This document shows, piece after piece, positions 43,867 through 54,728 of a DNA stretch of 64,000 nucleotides (position 1 is its first letter; the number at the start of each line of letters is the position of its first letter). The position numbers and the translations under genes are program-made. The notes under the pieces are model-generated. The model was not told the origin of the DNA. It was given only the letters and a program-made list of their open reading frames with translations, and ran no database searches. The stretch lies in NCBI GenBank assembly GCA_021018995.1, contig CM037593.1, positions 39,817,810 through 39,881,809 on the forward strand. The letters run 5' to 3'. Source of the DNA: Chloranthus sessilifolius. Its lineage: Eukaryota > Streptophyta > Magnoliopsida > Chloranthales > Chloranthaceae.

Positions 43867-45389
43867 ACAGTCAAACAGAGGCGTATGATGCAATTGAGGT
43901 ACCGGGGAGCGTCATACAAATGTCCATAAATAAGGTCTAAAGACCGATAATAAAATCATATATAATGTCGAAGGCTTTCGCAAGTCATGTCAGACTAGGC
44001 GGACCATTGCTCACACCAATGTGCGTCAAGCTTTCCTTTTCCAATAGGCGTTTGTAAGTTCTTAGATTAAATATACCCATTGTTCAGTTTCCCAGGGGAA
44101 TGGCTAGTTTGGGCTGGTAATTGGGCTGGTAAAGTCTCTTTGTTTACTTTTTTTTGTTTCTTCTCTTGGTAGTTTGATTGTTTTATTTTTTATTTTTTCT
44201 TCTCTTTTCTTGGAAATAAAAGATTTTTTTGGAAGTAACTAAGGGGTTTTGAAATTTTAGGATTTTTAACTTAAGATCAATTCGATGATAAAATGGTAGA
44301 AAACGTGGCTTCCGAGATGTCGCTGAGCAGATCCATCGGTACGAGATTTGTGGACCTGTCTAACCTTCTCAGCGAATATTAATGATTGTCTCTTATGGGA
44401 GGACTACAGTGATTCACGAGTCGAGAGAGATGGGTTTTGAAAATATTTTAGACTTAATCATAGCTAACTATATTTGTTTGAAGCAATATCGAGTAACTGA
44501 AAAGTCGGTAGTACTTACCTGGGGGTGATACTTACCTGGATTGTGCATAGCTTGTACGGTCTGGTGGTGCGGTAGTGTCGCGATGGGGCTTTGGAGATTT
44601 TTTCTCTTTTCTTCATGTCTGCTATGGCGGGGCTTGGCAGTTGCCAATGTGATGTAATGTCTTGGAGAAGTGATGTCGCGATGGGACTTGGGGATCAACT
44701 CGGGAGAGAGCTCTTTTCTTTAGCGATGGGACACGATCGAGCTTTCCCTCTTTTTCATCATATAGTGTGGCAAGTGTTATCTAAGCCTTTTCAGGTAGTG
44801 ATGTTTGCGTTGGGATGTTGGCTGAGCATAGTTAGCGATGGGGCTTCTAGAGGGTTCGACTCCATGTGTTATTTCATGATGAGGATTTCAGGGAGGTGTG
44901 ATTGGTGTCGAGGTTGTTATGTCGCGATGGGGCATGTTCATGGTGAGAACGAATCATAGTCGGCTCGCTAGGGGACATGTTCATGAATGTGTGGTGGGGT
45001 TGTGTTCGGATGTCTCGGGTAATGATGTTTGCGATGGAACACTGATAGGATATTTGTGTGACAAGTATGTCTCGCTTCTTTCTTTGGCAGATCTTGGGTT
45101 GTAAAAAGAATCACATTATGGTTGCGTCGTGATTGGCTTAGTTTTTTTTTTTTTTGGTGTGCCTTTGGCCTTTTCGTGATGGGTCATGAGGGCATGGCTA
45201 ATTTATTACGATGGGACTGGATATTGAGGTGGTATCATGTGTGTACATTTGATCGTGAAGAGATATGAGTGAGCGGCTGCCCCTTTCTCCTTCTTTCTCT
45301 CTGAACAGCCTGTGAGGCTATGCGATGGGATAGGAGAGTTTTGATCAAGGTGAGGTAGAAAGATGTGAAGGTATAGACTTTGTCCAAAG
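43867..45389. repeat. Tat-2 non-coding region with GTCGCGATGGGG motif cluster
   Basis: After the last tandem unit (to about 43,890) comes unassigned sequence. From 44,575 to 45,330 the block GCGATGGGRCTT recurs about nine times (44,578; 44,674; 44,725; 44,834; 44,926; 45,028; 45,176; 45,208; 45,321), spaced 30-110 bases apart, several preceded by TGTC. No open frame is shared by the copies. I do not recognise it. Confidence 0.6.
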
Positions 45390-45870
45390 TCAGGCATTGC
45401 GCACCTGGTTTAGGCCGCACAATATGATTGCACATCTGTTTCCTGGCGTGCGATCATAGGTTCAAAGGGTTTACGCGTGTGGGAGTGTGTGTGCGATTAG
45501 ATCATGCACTCTAATTATGGCACGTGATCGAGGCATTAGCAGGTCATTGCGCGGGTGATGGTTCGTATTGTGCGGCTCGTGGGAGTCATTTAATGAGGTT
45601 GCCCGGTGTATCGTTTGTGCATGATCGGAGCGTCAACAGGGTCAGTGTATGGGTGACCCTTCGTATTGTGCATCTGGAGTGTGTCGTTTGATATGGTTAT
45701 GCATTTTAAAACAGACGCATGATCGGAGCGTCGCGCGAGTGGCGCGAGTGATGGTTCAGTTGGATGCTCAGGTCAGATGCATGTTTTAGATTGAGCACAT
45801 CGTGTGTGGCGCATGATCGACTTAAGCGCACGTGTTCTGGGTGCGTGATTAAGTCCGTACTCTACATAAG
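45390..45870. repeat. Internal array resembling the Tat-2 LTR dyad array
   Basis: Copies of ATTGCGCACC, CGTGCGATC, GCACGTGATCG, ATTGCGCGG and GCATGATCGGAGCG, in the same orientation as in the LTR (39,345-39,800): compare GCACAATATGATTGCAC here with GCTCAATCTGATTGCAC there. It may be a diverged LTR fragment or an internal copy of U3 elements. Confidence 0.55.
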
Positions 45871-48800
45871 CGATGAAGCCTTCATTTGTCTTCCATCCCT
45901 CAGTTTAGTCTCGAGTTTTACTTTTTTTGGATATTTTATATTCTAAAATTTGTGTTTTAGTGATATCAGATGATCTAACCGTCCCATTTGGATGTCGTTT
46001 CTTTTTATATTCGTAATTTCACATGACCTTCTCTCTGAGGTGATGCGGGGTCAACATTATTCTGGGAATGGGCGATATTGGGAATGAGGACCTAGTCTTC
46101 ACATCAATCCCTTTTAGGGAGTAGTGAAGGCAGCGTAGAGGAGGCGGCAGCGGAGGAGATGAAGATGGCGGAAGAGAAGGAGTTACAAGTGGAGGGATAT
46201 GTTTCCCAACCAATCCTTCCTGAAGCCTTCGATTAGACGCTTCGAGCAAAATCTGCTCCTCACTTTGTCTCAGTTTTGAACCCAATTTTTGTTTTGGGTT
46301 GTAGGTTTTTGTTTTGGATTGTATATTCAGGAGGTATGCCTCTGGTGATATTGTATTAAAATATTTGATTAAATGAAAGGTTATTTTATTTATTATGTTT
46401 GTTTTATTCATTTAATTTTGTGATTGGTTAACTTTTATTGTCATGATGAGGAAATGAGTCTTGTGTTTAGGATTAAGGTCTGTTTGTTTTGTTCTTATGT
46501 TTGGATTTACGATGACACTTGTTAGATAGGTGTAAATTTGGATTTAATTTTTTAAATATTCTAGATGAGTGTTAGATGTTTTAATCCTATTAGTTCATCT
46601 ATTTCTGAGTGGATTGGTGTTTCATAGGGGCTTAAGTGTTGTATGATCATTGGCTCATCTATGTTTGCCATAGATTTAATTAGATGGAGGATATTTGTGA
46701 GGGTGACACTTGTTGTTTTGTGATTTAGGAGGTGTACGTTATCAATAGAGGCTAAGGGGCTTGGTTTTGTTTTGAATTCTGTTTCTAAACTTAGGATTTA
46801 AAAGTTTGGGGTATTTTTAGTTTCTAATGTCTTTTCTTTCTTTTTATTTTGCATCCCGGGTATTAAATCCTAAGAGGTTTGTAACTATATTGTTTTTTTT
46901 TCTTTATTGCTGAGAATGAGCGATATTTTTCTCTTATTGTTTTTGTTTCATTTATTTTTGTTTATATTTGTCGTTGTATGTTACGTTAGAGGAGGAATGG
47001 ATAGTATTAGAGTATGGTGTTTATTTTTCGAGTGTATCTCTGTTGTTCTATTTAAAGTGTTCGTTTTGGGGTCCCATGTCAAAAAAGTAAGAGCAAAAAA
47101 ATTAATTAAAAAAAAAAAGCCCCAATTTGGGGTATTCAAGGTGGGGAGCAAGAACTAAATTAAAAAAATTAAAAAAATGCCCCAGTTTGGGGTATCGGTC
47201 TTGTGACCTGAGTATTGCTACTAAGGTGCTAGCATTAAAAAAAAAAAAATTCCCCAGTGTCAAGTGACGGTGGGACTTTCATCGACCTCACAGATGTCCT
47301 GGAGTGTATTAATAATGATACCATGTTGGGAAGTTGTTCGATTATTTCGGCCATATGTCGGGCTTGATTTTTGTAAGTGCTGAACGATCATCATGTATCA
47401 TAGCTTTCAACAAGGATTAAGGAGAATGATAGATAAATAGTGATTGCATCATTTGTCATTCGACAGTTTTTGGTTTTATTCTGAAAGAGATTTTGAAAAT
47501 GATTTAACTCATTGTCTGAAAAGAAAATAAAGGGTGAAGAGGAGGTAAGGTTTATTGATCTGAGGGTAGCTTTTTATTCAACCAAATATTGAAATAGTAG
47601 TCAAGTACTTTTTCTCGAGTGGATAATGCGGTGCCATAATTGAGCTCTCTGTCATGGTCCAGCACCATCAAAGTCTCAAATTTTATGGTTAGCAGGAGTT
47701 TTGTCCTCCTCCCGCCACTGTACTACAACATCTAGTAGTGTAAAGATGTCAGGGATGCCCTCGTGGTTTGCTTATACTTTCCTAATAAGATTACCAGGAA
47801 TGCCCTCACAATTTGCTTATGCTTCCCTGAATTCATTGACTGTTCATTCGTCGTATTGCTCTCGCTCGATTGTGTTTCTTTTCTGTATTTTTTTTTTTGA
47901 AACAACCTGCTAACGTAAGAATTGTGAAGTTTGATGAAACCTTACATTTTTATTTTTCTTTTCTAACATCGACTCCAATGGCTGGAATGGTGTATGAGAA
48001 TTCAGAATTTTCTATATTTCAAAAAGAGAGTTTCATGATCCACTAGTCCTTTTGATCGATTTGCCCGAATAGGAGGGTGGTCAATGAGTTAGATGATACC
48101 CAAAACGGTTTCAAAAATAATGACCTATGACTGGCGAATGCCTTGTGATGACTGTGAGGATGATAGGTATATAAGTATGTTTATTTAGGCTATGAAACAT
48201 GATGGTCATTGAGTTATGATTCCAAGGGTCAGAAAGTCCTTCCCCTATGGCTGTTTCCTAGGCACGTTGCCGAGATAATATAAGGACTTCCCTTGTGGGT
48301 TTTGAGTTCCTCCAGGAGAGGCAGTTGTATAGGCATTTTTCAAAGCATAGCTCCTTGATTTCAAGTTCTCGGTCGAGTATGAGTCCGAAGGGTTTTGGGC
48401 ATAGAAGAGTATTTTTGTTTTCGAGTATTTACATTTTGGGCATTTATACTTTTAGTTTTTTTTTGTACTTTTCAATATTTTTATTTTTTTTCGTATTATT
48501 TGTTTGTTATTACTATTGTGTTACGGTATAGTATCAGTTCCTTAGGCAGGGGACTGACTCAGGATGTCCGCTTGGCTGGACATGTTGGATGGTCGAAGTG
48601 ATCGTTCAATTAGATAATATTGTTTTGGGATCCTCGATCCCTTTCGATCTGATTGATGAGGGATGAGAGTGAGTTATGTTTAGGTTTGTATTTTGGATGC
48701 TATAGGGTATATCAAAATAAGTGTGGTGTCGTTTGATTTCTTCCTTCGATAGGTCTTTTGTGTCCGAGGTCTCCTTATCGGGGACCTTCTTTTATTTTTC

Positions 48801-49109
48801 AACAGAGTGAGGCATCTCATAGAGATGAAGCATAGAGTTGCTAAAGAGTTCTTCAGGGTCATTTGCGGGTCGTTGGAAAGCAGTTTGCGAAGGAAGTTTG
48901 AGTAGAAACCATTGAGAGGGATGGTAGTGTTGTAAAGGTAGTGATAAGATTAGGCAGAGGTAGAGTAGGAAGAGGAGACGCGAGGGCGTAGTCCAAGGTT
49001 GACCTTTCCTACGTGTGGGGCTGTCTAGTTTTATTTGATTATGCTTGTTTGGTTTGATTCTCACTTTGGGTTTGTCGTGAGGTTATTTTAAAGTTTTATT
49101 TATAAATTT
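45871..49109. other. Tat-2 non-coding interior
   Basis: No pol motif on either strand. Notable pieces: 46,100-46,236 (plus) reads an Ala/Glu/Lys-rich frame ending VSQPILPEAFD then stop; 46,237-46,420 resembles a 3' UTR. 47,085-47,260 is A-rich with CCCCAATTTGGGG and CCCCAGTTTGGGG blocks. Elsewhere it is AT-rich and featureless to me. Confidence 0.5.
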
Positions 49110-52100
49110 TCAAGGAGGTTGAGTATCAGAAGTTTGACATAGTAGTTTTGTCGCCGATTGGAGTTCGGTGAAGGTTTTGATTGTGATGTCCATGAAGATT
49201 TGGATTTGATGATCAGAAACGATTTTAGTTGTGACATTAATTTCATGTTTTGATGGGATTTGAGGTATGTTGATTTGAATGGTGATTGGCGTTGTAAGAT
49301 TTTTGTTTAGTTTGATTTCGAAAGCGGGAGCGATGATCGACACCTTGATAGGTTTTTTGGTAGGCTCAAAGGTTAGTGGAGTTGGCATTGTAAGAATAGA
49401 CTCGATTTTAATGACGGGTTCGTGTTCGATAACATGCTCGAGTTTGGTGACAGGTTCGACAATGGGTTCGGGTTTGATGGCGGGTTCACCTTTGATAGTG
49501 GGTTCAAGCTTGTGGATGGGTGCAGGGTTGATGAAAGGTTCGGGTCTAGGTTCGACACTTGATTTCAGCTCAATGATCGGCTTGGTTTCATGTCCGATGA
49601 CAGGTTCAAGTTCGATCATGGGTTTAGATTCTGTGACAGATTCATGCTCGGAGATAGGTTTAGATTCGATAATAGGTTTAGATTCGATAATAAGTTTAGT
49701 TTTGATAGTGGGTTTAGGTTTGATAGTAGGTTTAGGTTTAGGTTTGATGATAAGTTTAGGTTTAGGCTTGATGATAAGTTTAGGTTTTATAATAGGTTTG
49801 AGTCTGGGGTTTAGTTTCATGGTTGGTGGAACGGTAAGTTTAATAGTGGGTTTAAGTTCTTGTTTCGGAGTTGAAGGGATGATAAGTTTGGTGGCGAGTT
49901 CTGTAGGGGTTGATCCATGAATTGGTTTTGAGGTAGGTTTAATGATTAATTCTAAAGTGAGTGGAATGGGTGGTTTGAAGGTATGTTTGGTAATAGATTC
50001 GGGTTCGAGATTTTGTTTGAAGTTGGTGAGGTGGTAGTGAGTTTAGGTCTCGAAGTGGGCGTAGAAGTTAATTTGAGAGTCGATGCTGAGGTTAGTGGGG
50101 TGATGTGTTTGTTGTCAAGTTCAAGTTTTAAAGCAGGTGTGGGGATTAGTTCAGGGGTCGGGTTTAAGGTTGGTGGGGCAATGTATTCGGTTTTGGGGGT
50201 TAGTTTTGGAGTTGATTTGGACGCGAGAGGGTTGGTGATTTTGGGAGTAGATTTGATTATTGATTTGGGTTCAGTGTTTTGTTTTATGATTGACTTAAGT
50301 ATGAATGGCTTCGTATAACACCGATTGATTGGTTCGAAAACTACGTCTGGAGTCGACATGTGAGCCTATTCAGGGGTAGTTTGTGTCATTGGTTTGGGCA
50401 TCTGTTTAGGAGGTGCGGGGATTGATTCGTTTGTTGGTAGGTTATCAGATTCAAGGGTAGGTTGAGTTGGTTCAGAGATAAGCGCGTTGAGCTTGGCGAT
50501 GAGTTTGGTGATGGGTTGAGTTAATTTAGTGGTGGATTAGGTGATAGTTTGGATTTTAGTGATCTTGATAACTGGTTCAGAGTGAAAGGTAACTTTGTGG
50601 TTATAGGAGCGTGGGATAGGGTTGGTTGGTTGTAAGTGAATAGTATGATCTTGCTCTAAGGGAGGTTCAATTCTTCGGATCAGGCAAGCTGGGTGGAATG
50701 GGGCAGGGGTGAATGAGTGTACAGTCTCGTATGCAAGTTGAGTTTGATCGAACAATGGATTGTAATAGGTGATGTTAGTTTACGTGTCATTGGGGCACTG
50801 ATTTTGGTCATAGTACGGGTTCATGTATTGGTTGGTGTATAGTGGTTGGTCTTGGTCAAGGTATAGAGGTTGGTTATAGTCAAGGTACAGGTTTGTGTAG
50901 AGGTCTTGAGCTTGGCCATATAGGTGGTATGGTTGAGGGTTAGTTTGGTTTTATTCTTGGTTCACATTGATTTGTTCGCAGTCTATGACTTCATTTAGGG
51001 TGTTTATCTCGGGGTTGTCGGAGGAGGGCCTGTTGGATGTTAAGGTAGGAAGACTGAGGTCTCCATTCTTTAGTCGATGTTCTATGCGTGAGGCACGCTG
51101 ATAAAGGCTAGCGAGGTCGTGATAGTCGCTTAGGATGAGAACGCTCCAAAGAGGCTCTCGGGTATTGCTAATCACGATTTCTATTGCATCACTTTCTTTT
51201 ATTTTATTTCCCGTTCGGGCAACAAGTCTTCTCCAATGGTTGGTGAATGTCGAGAAGTCTTCACCGTCCTCTTTTCTTGTGTGTATCAAGTCAACAAGGC
51301 TGATTTATTCATGAGTCAGGTGCTGGTAGTGATCTAGGAATCTGTTGGCTAAGTCTTCGAATGTCTCGATTTCTGCTAAAGGTAAGGCTGTGAACCAGTC
51401 AAGGGCTTCTCCTTCAAGAGATCGTCGAAAGTAGTGGATCAGGGGCCCATGATTGGTGCAGATTGGTCGACAGTCATTACAGAATAGGGCCAAGTGGTGC
51501 TTTGGGTTTCTCATACCATTATATTTATTGAATTTTGGAGATATAAAGTCAGCAGGTACAGTGAAGTCGATGTCTTGACAAAATTTGTCGAATCCAAAAG
51601 TGTGACTAGAGCGTTCTTTGTTAGCCATGTAGTCATCTAGAAATTGGTGGAGGTTGTTTATGTCTATGGTGGGGTCTTTTCTAGGTGCCTTGGGAGAGGG
51701 TTGTCCTCGGCAGTTATTGTTGTAAAAGGTGTGACAGGTATCTGTATTATGTGTCGAGGGAGTCGGAGCATGTGGAGGAGTCGGCGTCCTTTCCTTTTAT
51801 CTTTCCCTCGGAGTAACTTGTCTTTGGGACTAGAGCAATGCGTCGGCTTCTCTTCCTCCTTTTGTGAGTGCACTAGGAGTGTGGTTCATAACTTGACTAT
51901 CGGGGTAGCTTCGCTCAGTACCACTTTCTTCAGTGCTATCACTATGATTTGTATTTCGTGGAGCGAAGGGGTATTTTTCGCCCTCATTAGGCATATTTAC
52001 CCGAGCACGACACTAGGCTGTCCACAGAGACGGCCTAACATTATACTCGAGGTCGCTATAGGAGTCCCATAAGGGTGGGTTGTTATCATTAAAGTTCAAT

Positions 52101-52117
52101 TTTTTTATGTCAGCCAT
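49110..52117 (-). pseudogene. Gag with long low-complexity tail, Tat-2
   Basis: The start at 52,117 (MADIKKLNFNDNNPPLWDSY) keeps one frame to 49,952 with at least seven stops, then shifts frame to 49,110, about 1,000 codons in all. N-terminal Ser/Thr/Pro-rich part; gag domain with FISPKFNKYNGMRNPKHHLA, LEGEALDWFTALPLAEIETF and RFLDHYQHL (51,628-51,305) and HWRRLVARTGNK, LYQRASRIEHRL (51,250-51,060). Then a Tyr/Asn/Gln-rich patch (LYTNLYLDYNQPLYLDQDQP, 50,930-50,780) and a Lys/Pro/Ile/Thr-rich tail with repeats of the form TIKPKP. No zinc knuckle. The tail is far longer than in usual Tat gags. Confidence 0.75.
49400..50330. repeat. Degenerate minisatellite coding for KPKPxIxP-like repeats
   Basis: Plus-strand period near 18 bases, for example TAGGTTTAGGTTTGATGATA, clearest at 49,660-49,800 and increasingly diverged to either side. 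On the minus strand it reads LIIKPKPKPTIKPKPTIK. It sits inside the gag tail frame. Confidence 0.7.
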
Positions 52118-52311
52118 TTTAAAATAGTTTTTTTTTTTTTTTTTTGAAAAAGTTTATCCACGTGCAAGTGTGTGTAGAAAAGTGATAAAGCGAAACAAAA
52201 TAAAAAGAAAAAATTATAAAACCAAATTAAATAATGCAAGGAAAATAAAAAACTAAATTAATTAAATCAGGGCAACCTTAGCGAAAAAGAGTCCTATCGT
52301 GATCGTCAGTC
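52118..52311 (-). other. Leader and primer-binding-site region, Tat-2
   Basis: The region next to the LTR (52,291-52,311, minus strand) reads GACTGACGATCACGATAGGA and should contain the PBS. I cannot assign the tRNA with confidence. A poly-T run of about 22 bases lies at 52,123-52,145. Confidence 0.5.
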
Positions 52312-53587
52312 TGTTGGTGCATGCTTTTTCTGGGTTCCTCTCGGTTCCCGTTGAATCAGTGGCTCAATTCTGTCCCGAGTGGACTCTGGCGAAGAGGATG
52401 ATGGAGTAATAAATTAGGAAATATTAAATGCTGAAATTAAAGAGACAAAATCTAAATGAAGAATGCCTACGAAGATGCGATCGCCAACTGCAGATATTTA
52501 TCGACGCTGCAACACGTCAGTGATCACACTTTAAGGGGGAGCGGGGGCTTGCAGGTTAAACTACTAATCATCCGCCGGTGAACGTCAGCAGCTGTGGGTT
52601 GCCTTTAGTTTAACTGGTTTGGTTTTCCTATTCCTATTGGGAGTCTAATTGATTTGGATAACTTAATCTTATTAGAAATCTAATTAATTAAGTCTCCTAA
52701 TCCCACTAGAAGTCTGATTACTTTAAATGTCTCAATCCTATTAGAAATCTAATTAATTAAAACAAAGGGTTTTGGGCCCGCTATGCTAAGGAGGATTGGC
52801 CCCATTCCCGAGTACCCTCCGTAAGCTCCCTTAGGCAAATCGGGTGGCTAAGATTAAGAATAAATTCGATTTTTGATTAAAAAGAGTATTTTTTTCGGAT
52901 CTTCGGAGTCATTTTTGGGATTATAATTAAGGATTAACGTATAAAACTAGGACTGTAAAAGACTAAATTAATATTTGGGATTTTAGAAATATTAAACTAA
53001 TGGATCAAAACTAGAATTTAAAAGTTTAAGGACTGAATTCAGCTCCGAAATCAGAAAAATCAGGTCGTATGATTAAGGACTGGTTCTAGAAACTATGAAC
53101 TAGAACTAGAGATTAATAATTGAACTGGAGATTGAGATTTTAAAACAGAATTGAGTCTATGGTCGTTGAATTGGGCCGTCAATTTAAGGACTGGTTCTAG
53201 AAACTAAGGACTAGAACCATATATTAAGGATTACAGTCTAAACAAAAAGGGGTGCTATGGTCTAAGACTGAAAATCTGAACTAATAATTAAAATCTAAAT
53301 TTTAAATCTAAGAAATAAAGACTAGGACTAGAGATTAGAAACTAAAACCTAGGACTAGAAATCAGAGCCTAAGATCTAAAACCGGAAATTAAAACTAGAA
53401 AGTAAATTATACCTACGGCCTGGGCTGCAGAGAGAAATCTTAGAATCCTAAGCTTGGAGACGAAGAACTCGAAACTCGAATCTCAAAGTTGTGGGGGTCA
53501 GGGTTTGGATCGAAATGGAAAGATCTTTTTATTGGTATTTTACTAATTGCGCGTCCTATGGGATGCGCTTAATTTTCAATTAGATGC
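52312..53587 (-). repeat. 5' LTR of Tat-2, part left of the Ath-6 insertion
   Basis: Starts TGTTGGTGCATGC and is homologous to 38,074-39,388 (for example GAATCAGTGGCTCAATTC and GGGTTTTGGGCCCGCTATGC in both). It breaks at 53,587 in AATTAGATGC, equivalent to AATTAGACGC at 39,379-39,388, where Ath-6 inserted. The remaining 0.9 kb or so should lie beyond the right edge. Confidence 0.85.
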
Positions 53588-53959
53588 TGTTAGGTAGTGA
53601 AAAGTACCATTTTTCACCTCCTAACCTAACCTTTGGTGGACCTTTGAGCTGACTAATAATATGTTTTAAGTGTATTTTATAGATAAGCAATAAATTAGAA
53701 GCTTAGTGCAGACATCCACTTAAAATAGCCAAAGAAGCAATTTGCTGCTCAACATGTGTCCTTATCGCCCAAAGGCCAACCAATCAAGTAGTCCACAAGA
53801 ACCTTAGAAGTTCATGAGATTTTCTTTAGCCCAACTAGGAATGCTTGAGGCAGAGTGCAGTTGCAAGGAATGAGGATTGAATCCACCAAGAGGTGGCTGA
53901 GTGTTGAACAAAGGAAGAACAACACACTAGAGATGTGTGCTAGCAGTTGAAGCATAAGA

Positions 53960-54455
53960 GTAAACCTGTCGAGAGGTTAGCTTTAGCTGCGGAGAGGATC
54001 TGATGCCTAAAAGCTGACATGTTGAGAGGTTCTGAAGTGAAATAGTGAAGAGATCGAGAGGTTGGAAATGCAGTGAAAGATCTTGTCGACACCTTACCTG
54101 AAGGTGTAGGGGAAGTCGAGAGCTTCCAAGTACATCTCAAGAGGTTCAACAGAACCTGTCGAGTAGTCCAAGACAACCTGTTGGGAGCTTAGTGGTAAAT
54201 TATATAACAAGTCGATGGGTTGATCATAACTTGTCGAGAGGATGAATGGAGAAATGGACAGAACGGTGAAAAGGGTTGCCAATCCTGTCGAGATGTTTTC
54301 AATCCTATCGAAAGCCACACAGATCCTATCGACTAATCATCCAATCCTATCGACTAGTGAAACTCAACTCCTCGAGAGGTTTCCAAACCTATCGAAATAA
54401 AGAGCAAGCAGGCTGAGAAACTGATGAGAGATTCTCTGAACCTCTCGACACTCGA
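53960..54455. repeat. U3 motif array of Ath-6, GTCGAGAGG type
   Basis: About 18 TCGA-centred motifs in 495 bases, including CTGTCGAGAGG, GTCGAGAGC, CCTATCGAC and CTCGAGAGG. Confidence 0.8.
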
Positions 54456-54680
54456 ACTAGGAACTTCTCAAGGCCCTTTTTCAGCAGCTGTAAACCTCTG
54501 AAGTTTGTGCACACTTCCCAAATCACATCAGCAACCCCTAGGAGTATTTGTAGTACTCAACGGAGCACGAATGGAAACCTTAACTACCTCACATGTACTT
54601 ATCAGTTGCGGACAAATGGGAGAAAGGCTTCTAGAAGAGAAATCAGCCACATCAGCATAACAGAATTATTCTCTTGAGCT

Positions 54681-54728
54681 CTGATTGGCTGAAACAAATC
54701 TGAGGACAAAGGAGGAGAGTATAAAAGC
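54681..54728 (+). promoter_or_regulatory. LTR core promoter of Ath-6
   Basis: CTGATTGGCTG is followed 27 bases later by GAGTATAAAAGC. It predicts transcription starting near 54,750-54,760, giving a leader of about 1.3 kb before gag. Confidence 0.76.

Larger units (their letters stand above)
38074..53587 (-). mobile_element. Tat-2: Tat/Ogre-type gag-only element, minus strand
   Basis: 3' LTR at 38,074-40,294 and partial 5' LTR at 52,312-53,587, plainly homologous over about 1.3 kb. Sense order: 5' LTR, leader, gag (52,117-49,110), about 5.2 kb with no recognisable coding sequence, tandem repeats and the 3' LTR. I find no protease, RT, RNase H or integrase motif on either strand, so it fits a gag-only non-autonomous class (TR-GAG-like). 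A solo Athila LTR (40,730-43,866) and Ath-6 (from 53,588) inserted later. The left flank is ATTGG. Confidence 0.82.

Noticed and set aside
46907..47158. Short hydrophobic plus-strand frame with a basic tail
   Set aside because: It is AT-rich and ends in A-runs, has no conserved motif and no partner elsewhere in the window; not distinguishable from chance.
49660..49810. CCTAAA/TTTAGG repeats that look like an interstitial telomere
   Set aside because: The plant telomere unit is CCCTAAA (seven bases). Here the unit is about 18 bases, with TTTAGG only part of it, and it reads as a KPKP-coding minisatellite.
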